DNA of 64,000 nt from Trichuris trichiura (Eukaryota; Nematoda; Enoplea; Trichinellida; Trichuridae): NCBI GenBank assembly GCA_037903355.1, contig JBAJFE010000029.1, positions 620,001 through 684,000 of the forward strand, read 5' to 3'. The notes under the pieces were generated by a model. That model had not been told where the DNA came from and searched no databases. It worked only from the letters and a program-made list of their open reading frames with translations. Shown in pieces: positions 13,010-23,700 of the stretch; position 1 is the first letter of the stretch, and each line of letters starts with the position of its first letter. The position numbers and the translations under genes were made by a program.

Positions 13010-13290
13010 GAACACGTGGCGTCTTTTAACAGGCTTTGGTTGTTTCATAGTTGTTCTTCAGGTTCACTGCTGTGGCCTGTTTGGTTTATCTGTAAGTACA
13101 CTTCAAAAAGTGCTTCAAAAGCTTCAAACGTCATTTTGAATTTTACGTACAGATGCACCAAGCAAGCCAAAACCGTGAACAGAGGGTGCATTTCACTTTG
13201 ACGCATGCTCATGTTGGCACACATGAGTTAGATGGCTACAACTTGTCCATCATTATTTGACCTATGTCCATGCGCTTTTTTGCTGCAGTG
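13010..13290. repeat. Dispersed repeat with internal inverted segments (copy 1)
   Basis: This stretch matches 55,550-55,815 in order, including GTTTCATAGTTGTTC / GATTCATAGTTGTTCC, the CACTTTGACGCA block, and the end GTCCATGCG..TTTTTTGCT. Both copies contain inverted segments, so it is probably a short non-autonomous foldback or MITE-like element. It ends next to CAGTGCAACTCCCC..ATCCGGATG, which looks like a pogo/Tigger terminal sequence and leads into the Tigger remnant. Confidence 0.55.
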
Positions 13291-13398
13291 CAACTCCCCT
13301 AATCCGGATGCGTCGAGGCGAAGGGTAGTCCGGATCACGGGAAAATCAGTTTATGGAAGAGGCTTACAGTAGGTTTCAGAAAAGCAGATAATTCAATT

Positions 13399-14046
13399 TT
13401 AGGTGTAGATTTCTGGCATCCACAGCGCTATGTCAATCTCTGCAAATGGGGAGTGATAAAGATTTGTCTCATTGAAGTTAAAAAATTGATCGAGGCAGTA
13501 GCCCTTTTCTTTGATCAAGTGTTGTACTTCTATTGGAAATGTTTGTGCAGCATCGACGTCCGCACTTCCGGCTTCGCCACAGAGGCGAACATTGTAAAAG
13601 CTGTATAGATTCTTGAAACGGCAGAACCAACCATTACTAGCAGTAAATGGAGGAATTTCAGTAGGATTTGTAGACTGTTTCTTAAGGTCTTCGTAAATCG
13701 TAACTGCTTTTTGTCTGATGGTGAAAAACGTTGTTCCTATTCTTTTCATCGTTTGAGTTTCGATCCAAATGCTGAGTAGTTTTTCCATTTCTTCCAGTAT
13801 CTTAGACCTTGTTCTTATTGACATCGCAATACTTGAATTGGTACCGCTTACGCAAGTCTGTTTAATTTTTTCTGCATTGCTCCTAATGGTCCGCAAGGTT
13901 GATTCCTTTATGCCGGTAGCTTTGACGATATCACGTGTTGTCTCATTCCGTTCATACCGTTTCAGTATCTCAAGTTTCTCTCCAACAGTCAGCGCCTTTC
14001 TTTTTCGACCATTACCAGCTGACCTCGAATCAGGAAGCTTAGACAC
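13399..14046 (-). pseudogene. Tigger/pogo transposase, N-terminal fragment
   Basis: Open frame of 215 residues. Residues about 15-60 form the CENP-B/Psq helix-turn-helix (KALTVGEKLEILKRYE, then IKESTLRTIR). Residues about 85-150 match the second, Tc5-type DNA-binding domain, with GWFCRFKNLYSF. It ends just after FNFNETNLY, where active Tigger proteins have the first catalytic Asp (N-x-D-E-T); here it is Asn. The rest of the DDE domain is absent, so it cannot be an active transposase. An autonomous element would need about 250 more residues. It may be a decayed copy or a domesticated DNA-binding fragment; decay is more likely given the setting. Confidence 0.8.
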
Positions 14047-14271
14047 TTTCAGATATTTAAAGGCTATCCTGAGATCGCGGAATCAGACAAAACGCTTAGG
14101 AATTGAGCTCGCAATCAGACGGTGTTAATGCTTTCCGAATTCTGTGCTAGCGTACTACGACTCACTGGTAAACCTCTACGATGCCTGCGCTTCGGGAGAA
14201 TTGAAAATGGAAACGTCGTCTGTACATATGTTCCTGCCGGCGCGAATTATTCCACCGAACATGAATACCGA

Positions 14272-16369
14272 TCAATAGCCTGTTTGAGTATGCATATCGC
14301 TGGGTGCACAGCTGGGTCGGACACTACTTCTGATAAGAATCCTAAACGTTTTTGTCACATTTCGCTTGTTCGTGACCGAAGAACGCGCATAACAGCGCGG
14401 CCTTTGTTTGCTCTCGGTGGATGAAAACACGGGGAGACTTTGCCGTACGCCCACGCTTTCCAGCCGGCGAACACGCGTTATACGGGAACCACCTGTATTT
14501 TTTCTATTGTCATTAAACACTTCTTCTTGTCTTATAGGTTGACAATTCTTTTTTGCTATAAGTTTCCAAAGTTTACTTCGTAACATTGATGAGTGGAAGA
14601 AAAACAAAGTACATAATTTATCCACGTCTGGCTCGATAGTCGTCAGGAGAAATCTCAGGTGGCCTCGCCTCACTATCTGTAGGCGGTTTTTTCTGAGAAG
14701 GTCCGTTACCGCACTAAATCCGCGTTCGACCGAGTAGGACAACGGAAAAAAAATGAGGAACTTCTTAGCTACATTCCATAGCCTGGGATACAGCTGTCTG
14801 ATTTCCTGCTGCAGCCAGAAACTGGTATAGCTACCCCTTATCTTTGGCTTCAGCTCTTCGTTGGCTTGCATCTCAGTAAGCTCTCCCTGGTAAGCCACTT
14901 CAACCCCGGCGAGGCTTGTAAACGGGTCCAGAACCCAGTCCGGTATCATCATGGACAATATATCTCTGCACCTTTCGCGCAAATCCTCATGGAGCATGCT
15001 GAGATGGTCACAGAAGGAGCGCATGACATCGTCAAGGAGGCCGCCGTTCTTCTTGAGGTCGTTAAAGTTAGGGAACTGGCGCTACTCTTCGCGCTCCAGG
15101 TTCTGGCCGAAAATGGCAAGCTTGTCGATGAAAGCCTTTACAACCGTCTTGGTCTTGATCAGATTCAGTTGATCCCCTTGCGACTGCAAATTCATCTCGT
15201 TAAACTTTAAGTAGAGGTCCGACACGTAAGCTATATCAGCTCTCGACTTCTCCACGTTGTACCGTTAATTCTGTATCCTCAGTTTTGAGAAACTCTACAA
15301 CGATGTCAAAAAGGGCATAGAAGCGGCTCTGAAAGCCAGCGTACCTCTGTGTGAAGCAGGAGACGGTTAAAATGTTCGTCATTTTCTTCGCATAGTTGGC
15401 TGAACAATCTCTCTCTCAAGGCACTGCTTTTGACTTTATAAACCGCAGTGATCACGTACTGCAGCGAACGGTGCAGTCTGTTACTGAGCCGCTTCGCCAC
15501 CAGATGTTGCCGGTGAATTACGCAGAGCATGGCCAGCAAATCAGGTACCTTTTCTTTCAGGTACGAAAGGAACCCGCGGTGGCGTCCAAGCATTGACGGG
15601 GCTCCATCCGTCGCGACAGCGATTACGTTCGTTAGTGGTATTTCCTTCTCTTTGAAGTCTTCCACAGTAGGAAATATTGATTCTCCTCTAGTGTCGGTCA
15701 GCAGTTCTCTTGCGAAGAGTATCTCCCGAACTAACTTGCCTTCCTTGATGAACCTAACATAGGCCAGCAGCAGCGCTTCGTCCTGTGCCAACGCCGACTC
15801 ATCCACCTGTAGAGAAAATTCCTCTGTTTTCAAGAGGCTGCAGCGCTCATTTCATCAATACGTCGCTACACCGTATTGTTGCTTAAGGGAATCTTTTTAA
15901 TTATTTCAGTTGCAGGAATGCGCAACACAGTGCGCAGCACTTCCGAAACAGCCGGCAGTATCAGTTCTTCTCCGATGGCATGCGGCTTTCCAGATTTTGC
16001 GATTAAGAGGGAGATGTTATAGGACGCGCGCAATCCGTCGGTAATTCGTCTTGATGCGGATGAAAAAATCCCTGGCAATTTAGGTCGCTTTCGGAAGTTA
16101 TCTTGAAGAGATTGGAAGTAAGAAAGGTCTTTATTGGCCTTGTCACCGTGCATCGTTTTCAGGTGTTTTACTAATTTTGAGGGCTTCATCAGTTCATTCG
16201 CAAAAGCCTTTTCACAGATCAAGCAAAAAGGTGTCTGCAAATTCGAGGGTGACGGTATAAAACCGTATCTTAGATATTCGACGTTGTATTGCCTACATTT
16301 CTTTTTTGCTTCTGCCATCTGTAGAAATTTACATCCGTTACTAACAAGTTCAGAGCCAGACAGTAGCAC
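14272..16369 (-). pseudogene. SCAND3/ZBED5-type hAT transposase, frameshifted
   Basis: Three open blocks read N to C along the minus strand: 16369-15866, 15833-15306, 15024-14272, in shifted frames. The first holds a BED-like zinc finger (CLICEKAF, then HLKTMHG). The second holds the hAT core with VDESALAQDEALLLAYVRF, ATDGAPSMLG, CVIHRQHL and LLLHTEVRWLS. The third has the C-terminal dimerisation part (LYPRLWNVAKKFLIFFPLSY, then VERGFSAVTDLL). Between the last two, the region 15,020-15,300 still encodes the family's FNEMNL segment in another frame. At least two frame breaks make this a pseudogene. The protein probably ended near 14,600; the open frame beyond that looks noncoding. A related, more fragmentary copy lies at 34.8-35.5 kb. 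Confidence 0.85.
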
Positions 16370-19141
16370 AGTGGTATTAAGAAATCAATTAGCCAAGCGT
16401 CATCTAAGCTCCCGCAGTAAGAACACAGGGGATTCCGTACCGGACGGCACTGTCCCTCTACGTCGGTCCTAGAAGCGGAAGCAGATCGCTTTCATGTGAT
16501 CACCCCGCTCTTTTCTGATGGTAGCGACGGACAAATAGGTTCAAAATAAGTCTATGAAGCATGAGGTTGCGACAGGGTCGTTCTTGTCCTCGCGCGGCGG
16601 ACAACGGAAAGGACGCGATAAAATTTTCTGCCCAGGTTTGCGGACATCCTCCCTCTCCCTGGTGTTGTCGTGTCATGTTTGAGAAGTTAGGCTGGCTGAC
16701 AAGATTTCGCACGGTTTCAAGTTCGGAAATACTTCCGCCCACCAAGGTCTGATGGCAAACAATGCTCGCAGTTCAACGACGAACTCTCCGCTACTGGCTG
16801 TCTTTTTAGATATCAAACCAGTGAAGAGTGGGGGATACAAATGTTTGACTGAGTACTGCTTCAAACAGATCTACACCTCCCGTACTAGGCCTATTTTCCT
16901 TGCTATTTTTGCGAACCGCAAGGCCATGCGTAAGGAAGGAAGGCAGACGGTCATAAGATGCTCCTACCTGTAAAGCAAACTGGGCGTGTATTCTCCTTTT
17001 TGCTGGTGAGCGCTACTGAACTTGTGGGTTTATCATTCGCTACTTAAACATAGGCGTGGTTAAACATAAGCAAACTAATCCTTTCCCGAAGAAGTTGACG
17101 AACAACCGGAGGCTGATGCTAGTTCAAAGCCCAAGCATAGCAAAATGGGTGACGTCGTCGAGCGCTATAACTTAGGTTAAGACTTCCGCGACGGACCCTG
17201 TCGGCCGTCCTGAAGCCTGACACGCCGTGAGAGTCGTCGCGGAAACCTGCTGGCGTTTACGGAGCGCGTTTCTTAGAAAGCACCGCCTGTGGCTTAGTTT
17301 CTCTGGGAAATATGATCACAAGGAGCGGCACTAGGCGTTGCCGAAGTCCCGCGGGCGATAAGCTTCAGGCACAATACATAGCGCCCGACGTGCCTGTTAG
17401 CGGCCGAGAAAAAGACGTCCACTATAGTCATGAAATGGGCACACTTCGTCGTTTAAGTACCCGCAGTAGCGAGCATATGACTTCTTGAAATCCCGATAGG
17501 TATTTACACTAGATGTAGAAATCAAACTGAGAAGTAGTGCTTATAAGATGTCCCCGTTAAGTGAAGAGCCACGGCAAGTGTTTCAGACATGTAAAAGGTA
17601 ACCTGTACAAAACTGTGATGTGATGTGCCTTTTGCGTTGATGAGGGCTCGGGGGTTAAGCTACCGCCGACGTATTAAAGATGGATGGGACGCATTGGGAC
17701 AGTCGGAAGGACCGCCGTCAGTCAAGGATCCCCTGTACTCACTAAACTAGCAGATCAGAGCTTATTATCCTTACAGATACTCCTATGGTTGCGACTGAAT
17801 CTATTTTAATGCTCAAGCAATGCTGATCTCCTGGTAACGTGAGCCATGTTTCAACTAGAATCTTACAAGACACTTACCTTTCTATTTTTAAGAAGTTCGT
17901 CGAATTTCAGGAGAGGTCCGTAGTCGCGACAAAGCAGTTTCCTAACAGCTGATATAACGGGATAGCTGAATAGATGAGAACTACAGCACTGAGGAAACAA
18001 GACACAAGAAGGATCGCAGAGCTATTATTACTTTTCACCGTCAACGCACAGGAGAGAATAATCAGTGTCTACTGAGCATTTTCCCCGCCATTACTCCCCA
18101 GGCGCGCTTGTCCGCTTCCGCGAAGAAGCTGTCATCGCACCCTGCAGGTTGTAGTTTTCCGAGCCCTCCGATTTGCGCCAGGGTGGTACGCTAATGCGAA
18201 AAAAAATCAAAAAGATTCATTTTGAATTGCGCTTTGGCACAGCAGCAGATGGCGAAGCACAGAAATCGGACAATTCGCCTTTCGGTCAGGCTATCCTTCG
18301 CCAATGGCTTTTTTTGTAGTGTAGCTGGAATTCGCTACGCAGCGTAATATAGTAAGAAAAACTTTCGCCCGATACATCAGGGTAAACGACAGGGCAATGA
18401 TAACAAGCTATTGGATTTCGTGTATCTTTTCCCCGCCAGAAACGGAGACGGCAGCATCAAAGGGACGCTTATTTACGTTAACTGTCTTAGCGCGCTACGC
18501 TTGTGTATCAAGCTCGCCAACGTCTCACAATAACATCGAAGAACACATGTTCAGTCTTAGGCTTAGGCTAGGGCAGGACAGGACGGCCGGCACGGTTAAA
18601 GAATGCGAACCATTGTTACTGTGACGGCGTAATCTTCACTTGACCTCCCTTGATGTTGCCGCGTCAACTTCAGCCGGGGGTACGATACACGAGACTCGCT
18701 AATTTCCATAGCCAAACTACGTACAGGCACGGCTGCGCGCTCTCGTCCTGCGGCACCGAATACCAGGGACCCCCTAAATCCCCAATCCTTCTCAGGGCCC
18801 CCTTAAAGTTTTCCAGGGCCCCCAAGGGGTCCCTGGGGCCCCGTTAGGAATCACTGAGTTACGTGATAATAACACCAGTGAGACTGCGCTTGTCCAATCG
18901 GGTTAGCCGTGAGGGTCCAAGCCATTAGATACATTAAAGGATGAAAGCAAGATGCACTTTCTTTAAACGCCTGGGATTCACCTTGCTTTAATGAACTGTA
19001 CTGGTGCGCGGAATGGGTATAGTGCAGAGGAAATATAAAACACAGAGGCGCACTTAAACAGAAATAGTGAACATCGCACAGAACACATCCAAATAGAGCA
19101 AAACGTTTACGGCAGAAACGTTTGGGGCATCATGTATCAAT
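16370..19141. other. Noncoding part of the hAT element and unassigned DNA
   Basis: No gene recognised. It probably includes the untranslated 5' side of the SCAND3-type hAT element. A segment near 18,550-18,585 (TTAGGCTAGGGCAGGACAGG) recurs inverted at 40,186-40,212. GC content is higher than in the first 13 kb, and reading frames are short and incoherent. Confidence 0.45.
18768..18856 (-). repeat. hAT terminal sequence with GGGCCCC subterminal repeats
   Basis: On the minus strand it begins CAGTGATTCCTAACGGGG and carries repeated GGGCCC/GGGGTCCC blocks. This matches the terminus ending at 36,941 (CAGTGTTTCTCAACCGGGG..), and CAGTG starts are typical of hAT ends. It probably marks the outer end of the element whose transposase lies at 14.3-16.4 kb. 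I found no matching opposite end or 8 bp target duplication. Confidence 0.55.
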
Positions 19142-19735
19142 TTACCCACTTTCTGTAGGTGGGCGCAGATCTCCTAAAGAACGCCCAGTCTTCAAGTTTC
19201 TTGAACTTGTTGGTAGCAAAGCTTCTTGCCTTAAAATGTTAGTCTTCGCAGCTGCCGGAGCTTTGTTTAAAAACATTGTTATAGGGAGCTGCATCTGCCT
19301 TTTCTTCGCTTGATCAAATAAATCTTGTAGCAGCTTCAATGAAGCCGTTATTCTTCGTGTAATCATGATGCCACGTTCCATAGATAATTCGTATCTAGCA
19401 ATCAAATCCTTTAGGACCTGAGCTTGCCGGAAAATACTGGCAAGCTTTTGCAGCGTCCAATCCGAGTGTATCTGAGCATCTGTATCTTCCATAACGTCGT
19501 CGTCACTGCCCGTAGGTGATTGCATCAGTTCCTCGAGTTCCTAATTGGTGAACGGTTCTCCACAATCTTCTGTGCGCTCCCTGATATATCGTCTTCTATA
19601 ATGTAGGAGAAACCCTCACCTCCCAACTCCTTGGCAATATTCACTATGTCCATGACCTCATCGATGGCACCTAAGTCCTCTCATTCAGTGACTGTCTCCC
19701 CACAAACGCTTCCAGCAACCACTGACTGTTCTAGG
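19142..19735 (-). pseudogene. Tigger/pogo transposase, C-terminal remnant
   Basis: The open frame 19142-19525 has the late Tigger features: acidic DDDVMEDTDAQ, a helical segment with FRQAQVLKDLIARYE, and the tail QLPITMFLNK. Upstream to 19,735 the family's AIDEVMDIVNIAKELGGEGF region is readable in another frame, with stops and a shift in between. Sequence just beyond (about 19,790-19,870) contains AACGAAACCGCGTATAACGA, like a pogo/Tigger terminal region. Since this C-terminal piece lies 5' of the N-terminal piece at 13.4-14.0 kb on the same strand, the two come from different or rearranged copies. Confidence 0.65.
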
Positions 19736-20348
19736 CTCTATCTCATGTACTGCCGTGTAAAGGATGACGTCACTATTTCACGCCAGACGAAACACGTTGT
19801 ATAGAACCCCGTGAATAACGAAACCGCGTATAACGAGGGCCTCCTGTATATCGCAAATATCCAATTTAAAGCAGTGTGTACCACGTAGAAGTTACATATA
19901 ACATTAAGTATTCCTGGTATGCAAATACGTACAGCACAAAGACTACATGCATACCACAGAAAAACCGTGGCTGTAGCAGGTGTTCTGCTTATAGGCAACG
20001 TATGCTGCGTGAATGCTGCAAATTCCATATCTTGAGCGTTCACCATATACAACTTCTATATTACGCAGATGTTGTATAAACTTTGGAGAGCAGAAAATAG
20101 TTTACGTGTAAGCAACATGTACCGCGTACATATGTTTTGACTGTATATTTAGTACGCATACTTTTTATGTGCTAAGTGTACTGGGTTTACACCAAGCAAA
20201 AATCGTATAGGTGAATGCAGCGGTAGCAATAGGACCAATTGCTTCTAGGCTAAGTTGACTTGAAGTCAAGTTGGTTAGGTCAAGTTGCGTTGCTCCATCA
20301 CATAGCATTACCTCAGTCAACATCGATTTTCATAAGTCCTACGTTTAG

Positions 20349-20712
20349 AGAAGGCATGCTGGCGGACCTGATAAATGCTTTGGACGCGGCTTTGGAACAT
20401 TGCACGAACGACTGTTTAAACGCAGTGATACAGAAGATGGTAGAAGTTGGAAAATTAATAGGAAGCGAATCTCCCCTTCCTAAAGAGCTGTTGTTGGGAC
20501 AGCAGGAGTCACTTGAATGTATGCTCGATAAGATGAACCGCCTTTTGGAAATGGAAGCCGAGTGCAAAGCACCTTGCGCTTTATGTGCCATAGAATTCAT
20601 TGCAAGAATTGCAAAGTTCGTACCAGAATCGGTTGAACTTCTACGGGAGCACATGGAAACGTCATTTGCGACTCTGCTGGTAATCAAGAGGCGCAAAACA
20701 GCGAACGCCTAA
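20349..20712 (+). CDS. Exon of an unassigned helical, cysteine-containing protein, running into satellite
   Basis: An acceptor (TCCTACGTTTAG) opens an exon reading EGMLADLINALDAALEHC and onward, rich in Leu, Glu and Ala with about eight cysteines (HCTNDC, SLEC, AECKAPCALC). This suggests a helical secreted or luminal protein, but I recognise no family. The coding-like part stops at about 20,680. From there the frame is satellite sequence, giving a C-terminus VIKRRKTANA and stop inside the first monomer. Two readings fit: the satellite truncated the gene and supplied its stop codon, or a CTG/GTAATC donor at 20,680 makes the satellite intronic. Upstream exons, including any signal peptide, were not found. 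Confidence 0.45.
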
Positions 20713-23700
20713 AAAGGGCAAAATCAATGTTGTTGCACCTTTTAACCATTTCAAGATACGCTGAATTCTTAGCGACACAAAGCTTTCCAATTGTACTTAA
20801 TTTTCATATTTAAACAAGACGCTTTCTTGTGAAAATTGAAGATAACAGCTGGACAGCGAAAAATTCTTAATAACTTGAAATAAAAGAGCTTTTCCGAAAA
20901 TCTAAACAATCACTAAAACTGTAAACTTAAAAAGCAAAAACCAAAACGTGCAACTTACGAAAACCGCATCTTTCGATTGCAGTTTCGAGCCTAATCAAGA
21001 GGCGCAAAACAGCGAACCTGTAAAAAGGGCAAAATCAATGTTGTTGCACCTTTTAACCATTTCAAAATACGCTGAATTCTTAGCGACACAAAGCTTTCCA
21101 ATTGTACTTAATTTTCATATTTAAACAAGACGCTTTCTTGTGAAAATTGAAGATAACAGCTGGACAGCGAAAAATTCTTAATAACTTGAAATAAGAAAGC
21201 TTTTCCGAAAATCTAAACAATCACTAAAATTGTAAACTTAAAAAGCAAAAACCAAAACGTGCAACTTACGAAAACCGCATCTTTCGATTGCAGTTTCGCG
21301 CCTAATCAAGAGGCGCAAAACAGCGAACCTGTAAAAAAGGCAAAATCAATGCTGTTGCACCTTTTAACCATTTCAAGATACGCTGAATTCTTAGCGACAC
21401 AAAGCTTTCCAATTGTACTTAATTTTCATATTTAAACAAGACGCTTTCTTGTGAAAATTGAAGATAACAGCTGGAGAGCGAAAAATTCTTAACAACTTGA
21501 AATAAGAAAGCTTTTCCGAAAATCTAAACAATCACTAAAATTGTAAACTTAAAAAGCAAAAACCAAAACGTGCAACCTACGAAAACCGCATCTTTCGATT
21601 GCAGTTTCGCGCCTAATCAAGAGGCGCAAAACAGCGAACCTGTAAAAAGGGCAAAATCAATGTTGTTGCACCTTTTAACCATTTCAAGGTACGCTGAATT
21701 CTTAGCGACACAAAGCTTTCCAATTGTACTTAATTTTCATATTTAAACAAGACGCTTTCTTGTGAAAATTGAAGATAACAGCTGGACAGCGAAAAATTCT
21801 TAATAACTTGAAATAAGAGAGCTTTTCCGAAAATCTAAACAATCACTAAAACTGTAAACTTAAAAAGCAAAACCCAAAACGTGCAACTTACGAAAACCGC
21901 ATCTTTCGATTGCAGTTTCGCGCCTAATCAAGAGGCGCAAAACAGCGAACCTGTAAAAAGGGCAAAATCAATGTTGTTGCACCTTTTAACCATTGCAAAA
22001 TACGCTGAATTCTTAGCGACACAAAGCTTTCCAATTGTACTTAATTTTCATATTTAAACAAGACGCTTTCTTGTGAAAATTGAAGATAACAGCTGGAGAG
22101 CGAAAAATTCTTAACAACTTGAAATAAGAAAGCTTTTCCGAAAATCTAAACAATCACTAAAATTGTAAACTTAAAAAGCAAAAACCAAAACGTGCAACTT
22201 ACGAAAACCGCATCTTTCGATTGCAGTTTCGCGCCTAATCAAGAGGCGCAAAACAGCGAACCTGTAAAAAGGGCAAAATCAATGTTGTTGCACCTTTTAA
22301 CCATTTCAAAATACGCTGAATTCTTAGCGACACAAAGCTTTCCAATTGTACTTAATTTTCATATTTAAACAAGACGCTTTCTTGTGAAAATTGAAGATAA
22401 CAGCTGGAGAGCGAAAAATTCTTAACAACTTGAAATAAGAAAGCTTTTCCGAAAATCTAAACAATCACTAAAATTGTAAACTTAAAAAGCAAAAACCAAA
22501 ACGTGCAACCTACGAAAACCGCATCTTTCGATTGCAGTTTCGCGCCTAATCAAGAGGCGCAAAACAGCGAACCTGTAAAAAGGGCAAAATCAATGTTGTT
22601 GCACCTTTTAACCATTTCAAAATACGCTGAATTCTTAGCGACACAAAGCTTTCCAATTGTACTTAATTTTCATATTTAAACAAGACGCTTTCTTGTGAAA
22701 ATTGAAGATAACAGCTGGAGAGCGAAAAATTCTTAATAACTTGAAATAAGAGAGCTTTTCCGAAAATCTAAAGTAATCACTAAAATTGTAAACTTAAAAA
22801 GCAAAAACCAAAACGTGCAACTTACGAAAACCGCATCTTTCGATTGCAGTTTCGCGCCTAATCAAGAGGCGCAAAACAGAGAACCTGTAAAAAGGGCAAA
22901 ATCAATGTTGTTGCACCTTTTAACCATTTCAAAATACGCTGAATTCTTAGCGACACAAAGCTTTCCAATTGTACTTAATTTTCATATTTAAACAAGACGC
23001 TTTCTTGTGAAAATTGAAGATAACAGCTGGACAGCGAAAAATTCTTAACAACTTGAAATAAGAAAGCTTTTCCGAAAATCTAAACAATCACTAAAATTGT
23101 AAACTTAAAAAGCAAAAACCAAAACGTGCAACCTACGAAAACCGCATCTTTCGATTGCAGTTTCGCGCCTAATCAAGAGGCGCAAAACAGCGAACCTGTA
23201 AAAAGGGCAAAATCAATGTTGTTGCACCTTTTACCATTTCAAGGTACGCTGAATTCTTAGCGACACAAAGCTTTCCAATTGTACTTAATTTTCATATTTA
23301 AACAAGACGCTTTCTTGTGAAAATTGAAGATACAGCTGGACAGCGAAAAATTCTTAATAGCTTGAAATAAGAAAGCTCTTCCGAAAATCTAAAGTATCAC
23401 TAAAATTGTAAGCCTAAAAAGCAAAAACCAAAAGGTGCAACTTACGAAAACCGCATCTTTCGATTGCAGTTTCGCGCCTTATCAAGAGGCCCAAAACAGC
23501 GAACCCCTAAAAAGGGCAAAATGAATGTTGTTGCACCTTTTAACGATTTCAAAATACGCTAAATTCTTAGCGACACAAAGCTTTCCAATTGTACTTAATT
23601 TTCATATTTAAACAAGACGCTTCCTTGTGAAAATTGAAGATTACTGCTGGACAGCGAAAAATTCTTAAAAAAATTTTTAACTTGAAATAAGAGAGCTTTT

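Noticed and set aside
14272..14600. C-terminal extension of the SCAND3-type transposase
   Set aside because: The family ends shortly after the dimerisation segment; the further residues show no similarity and look like read-through of noncoding sequence.
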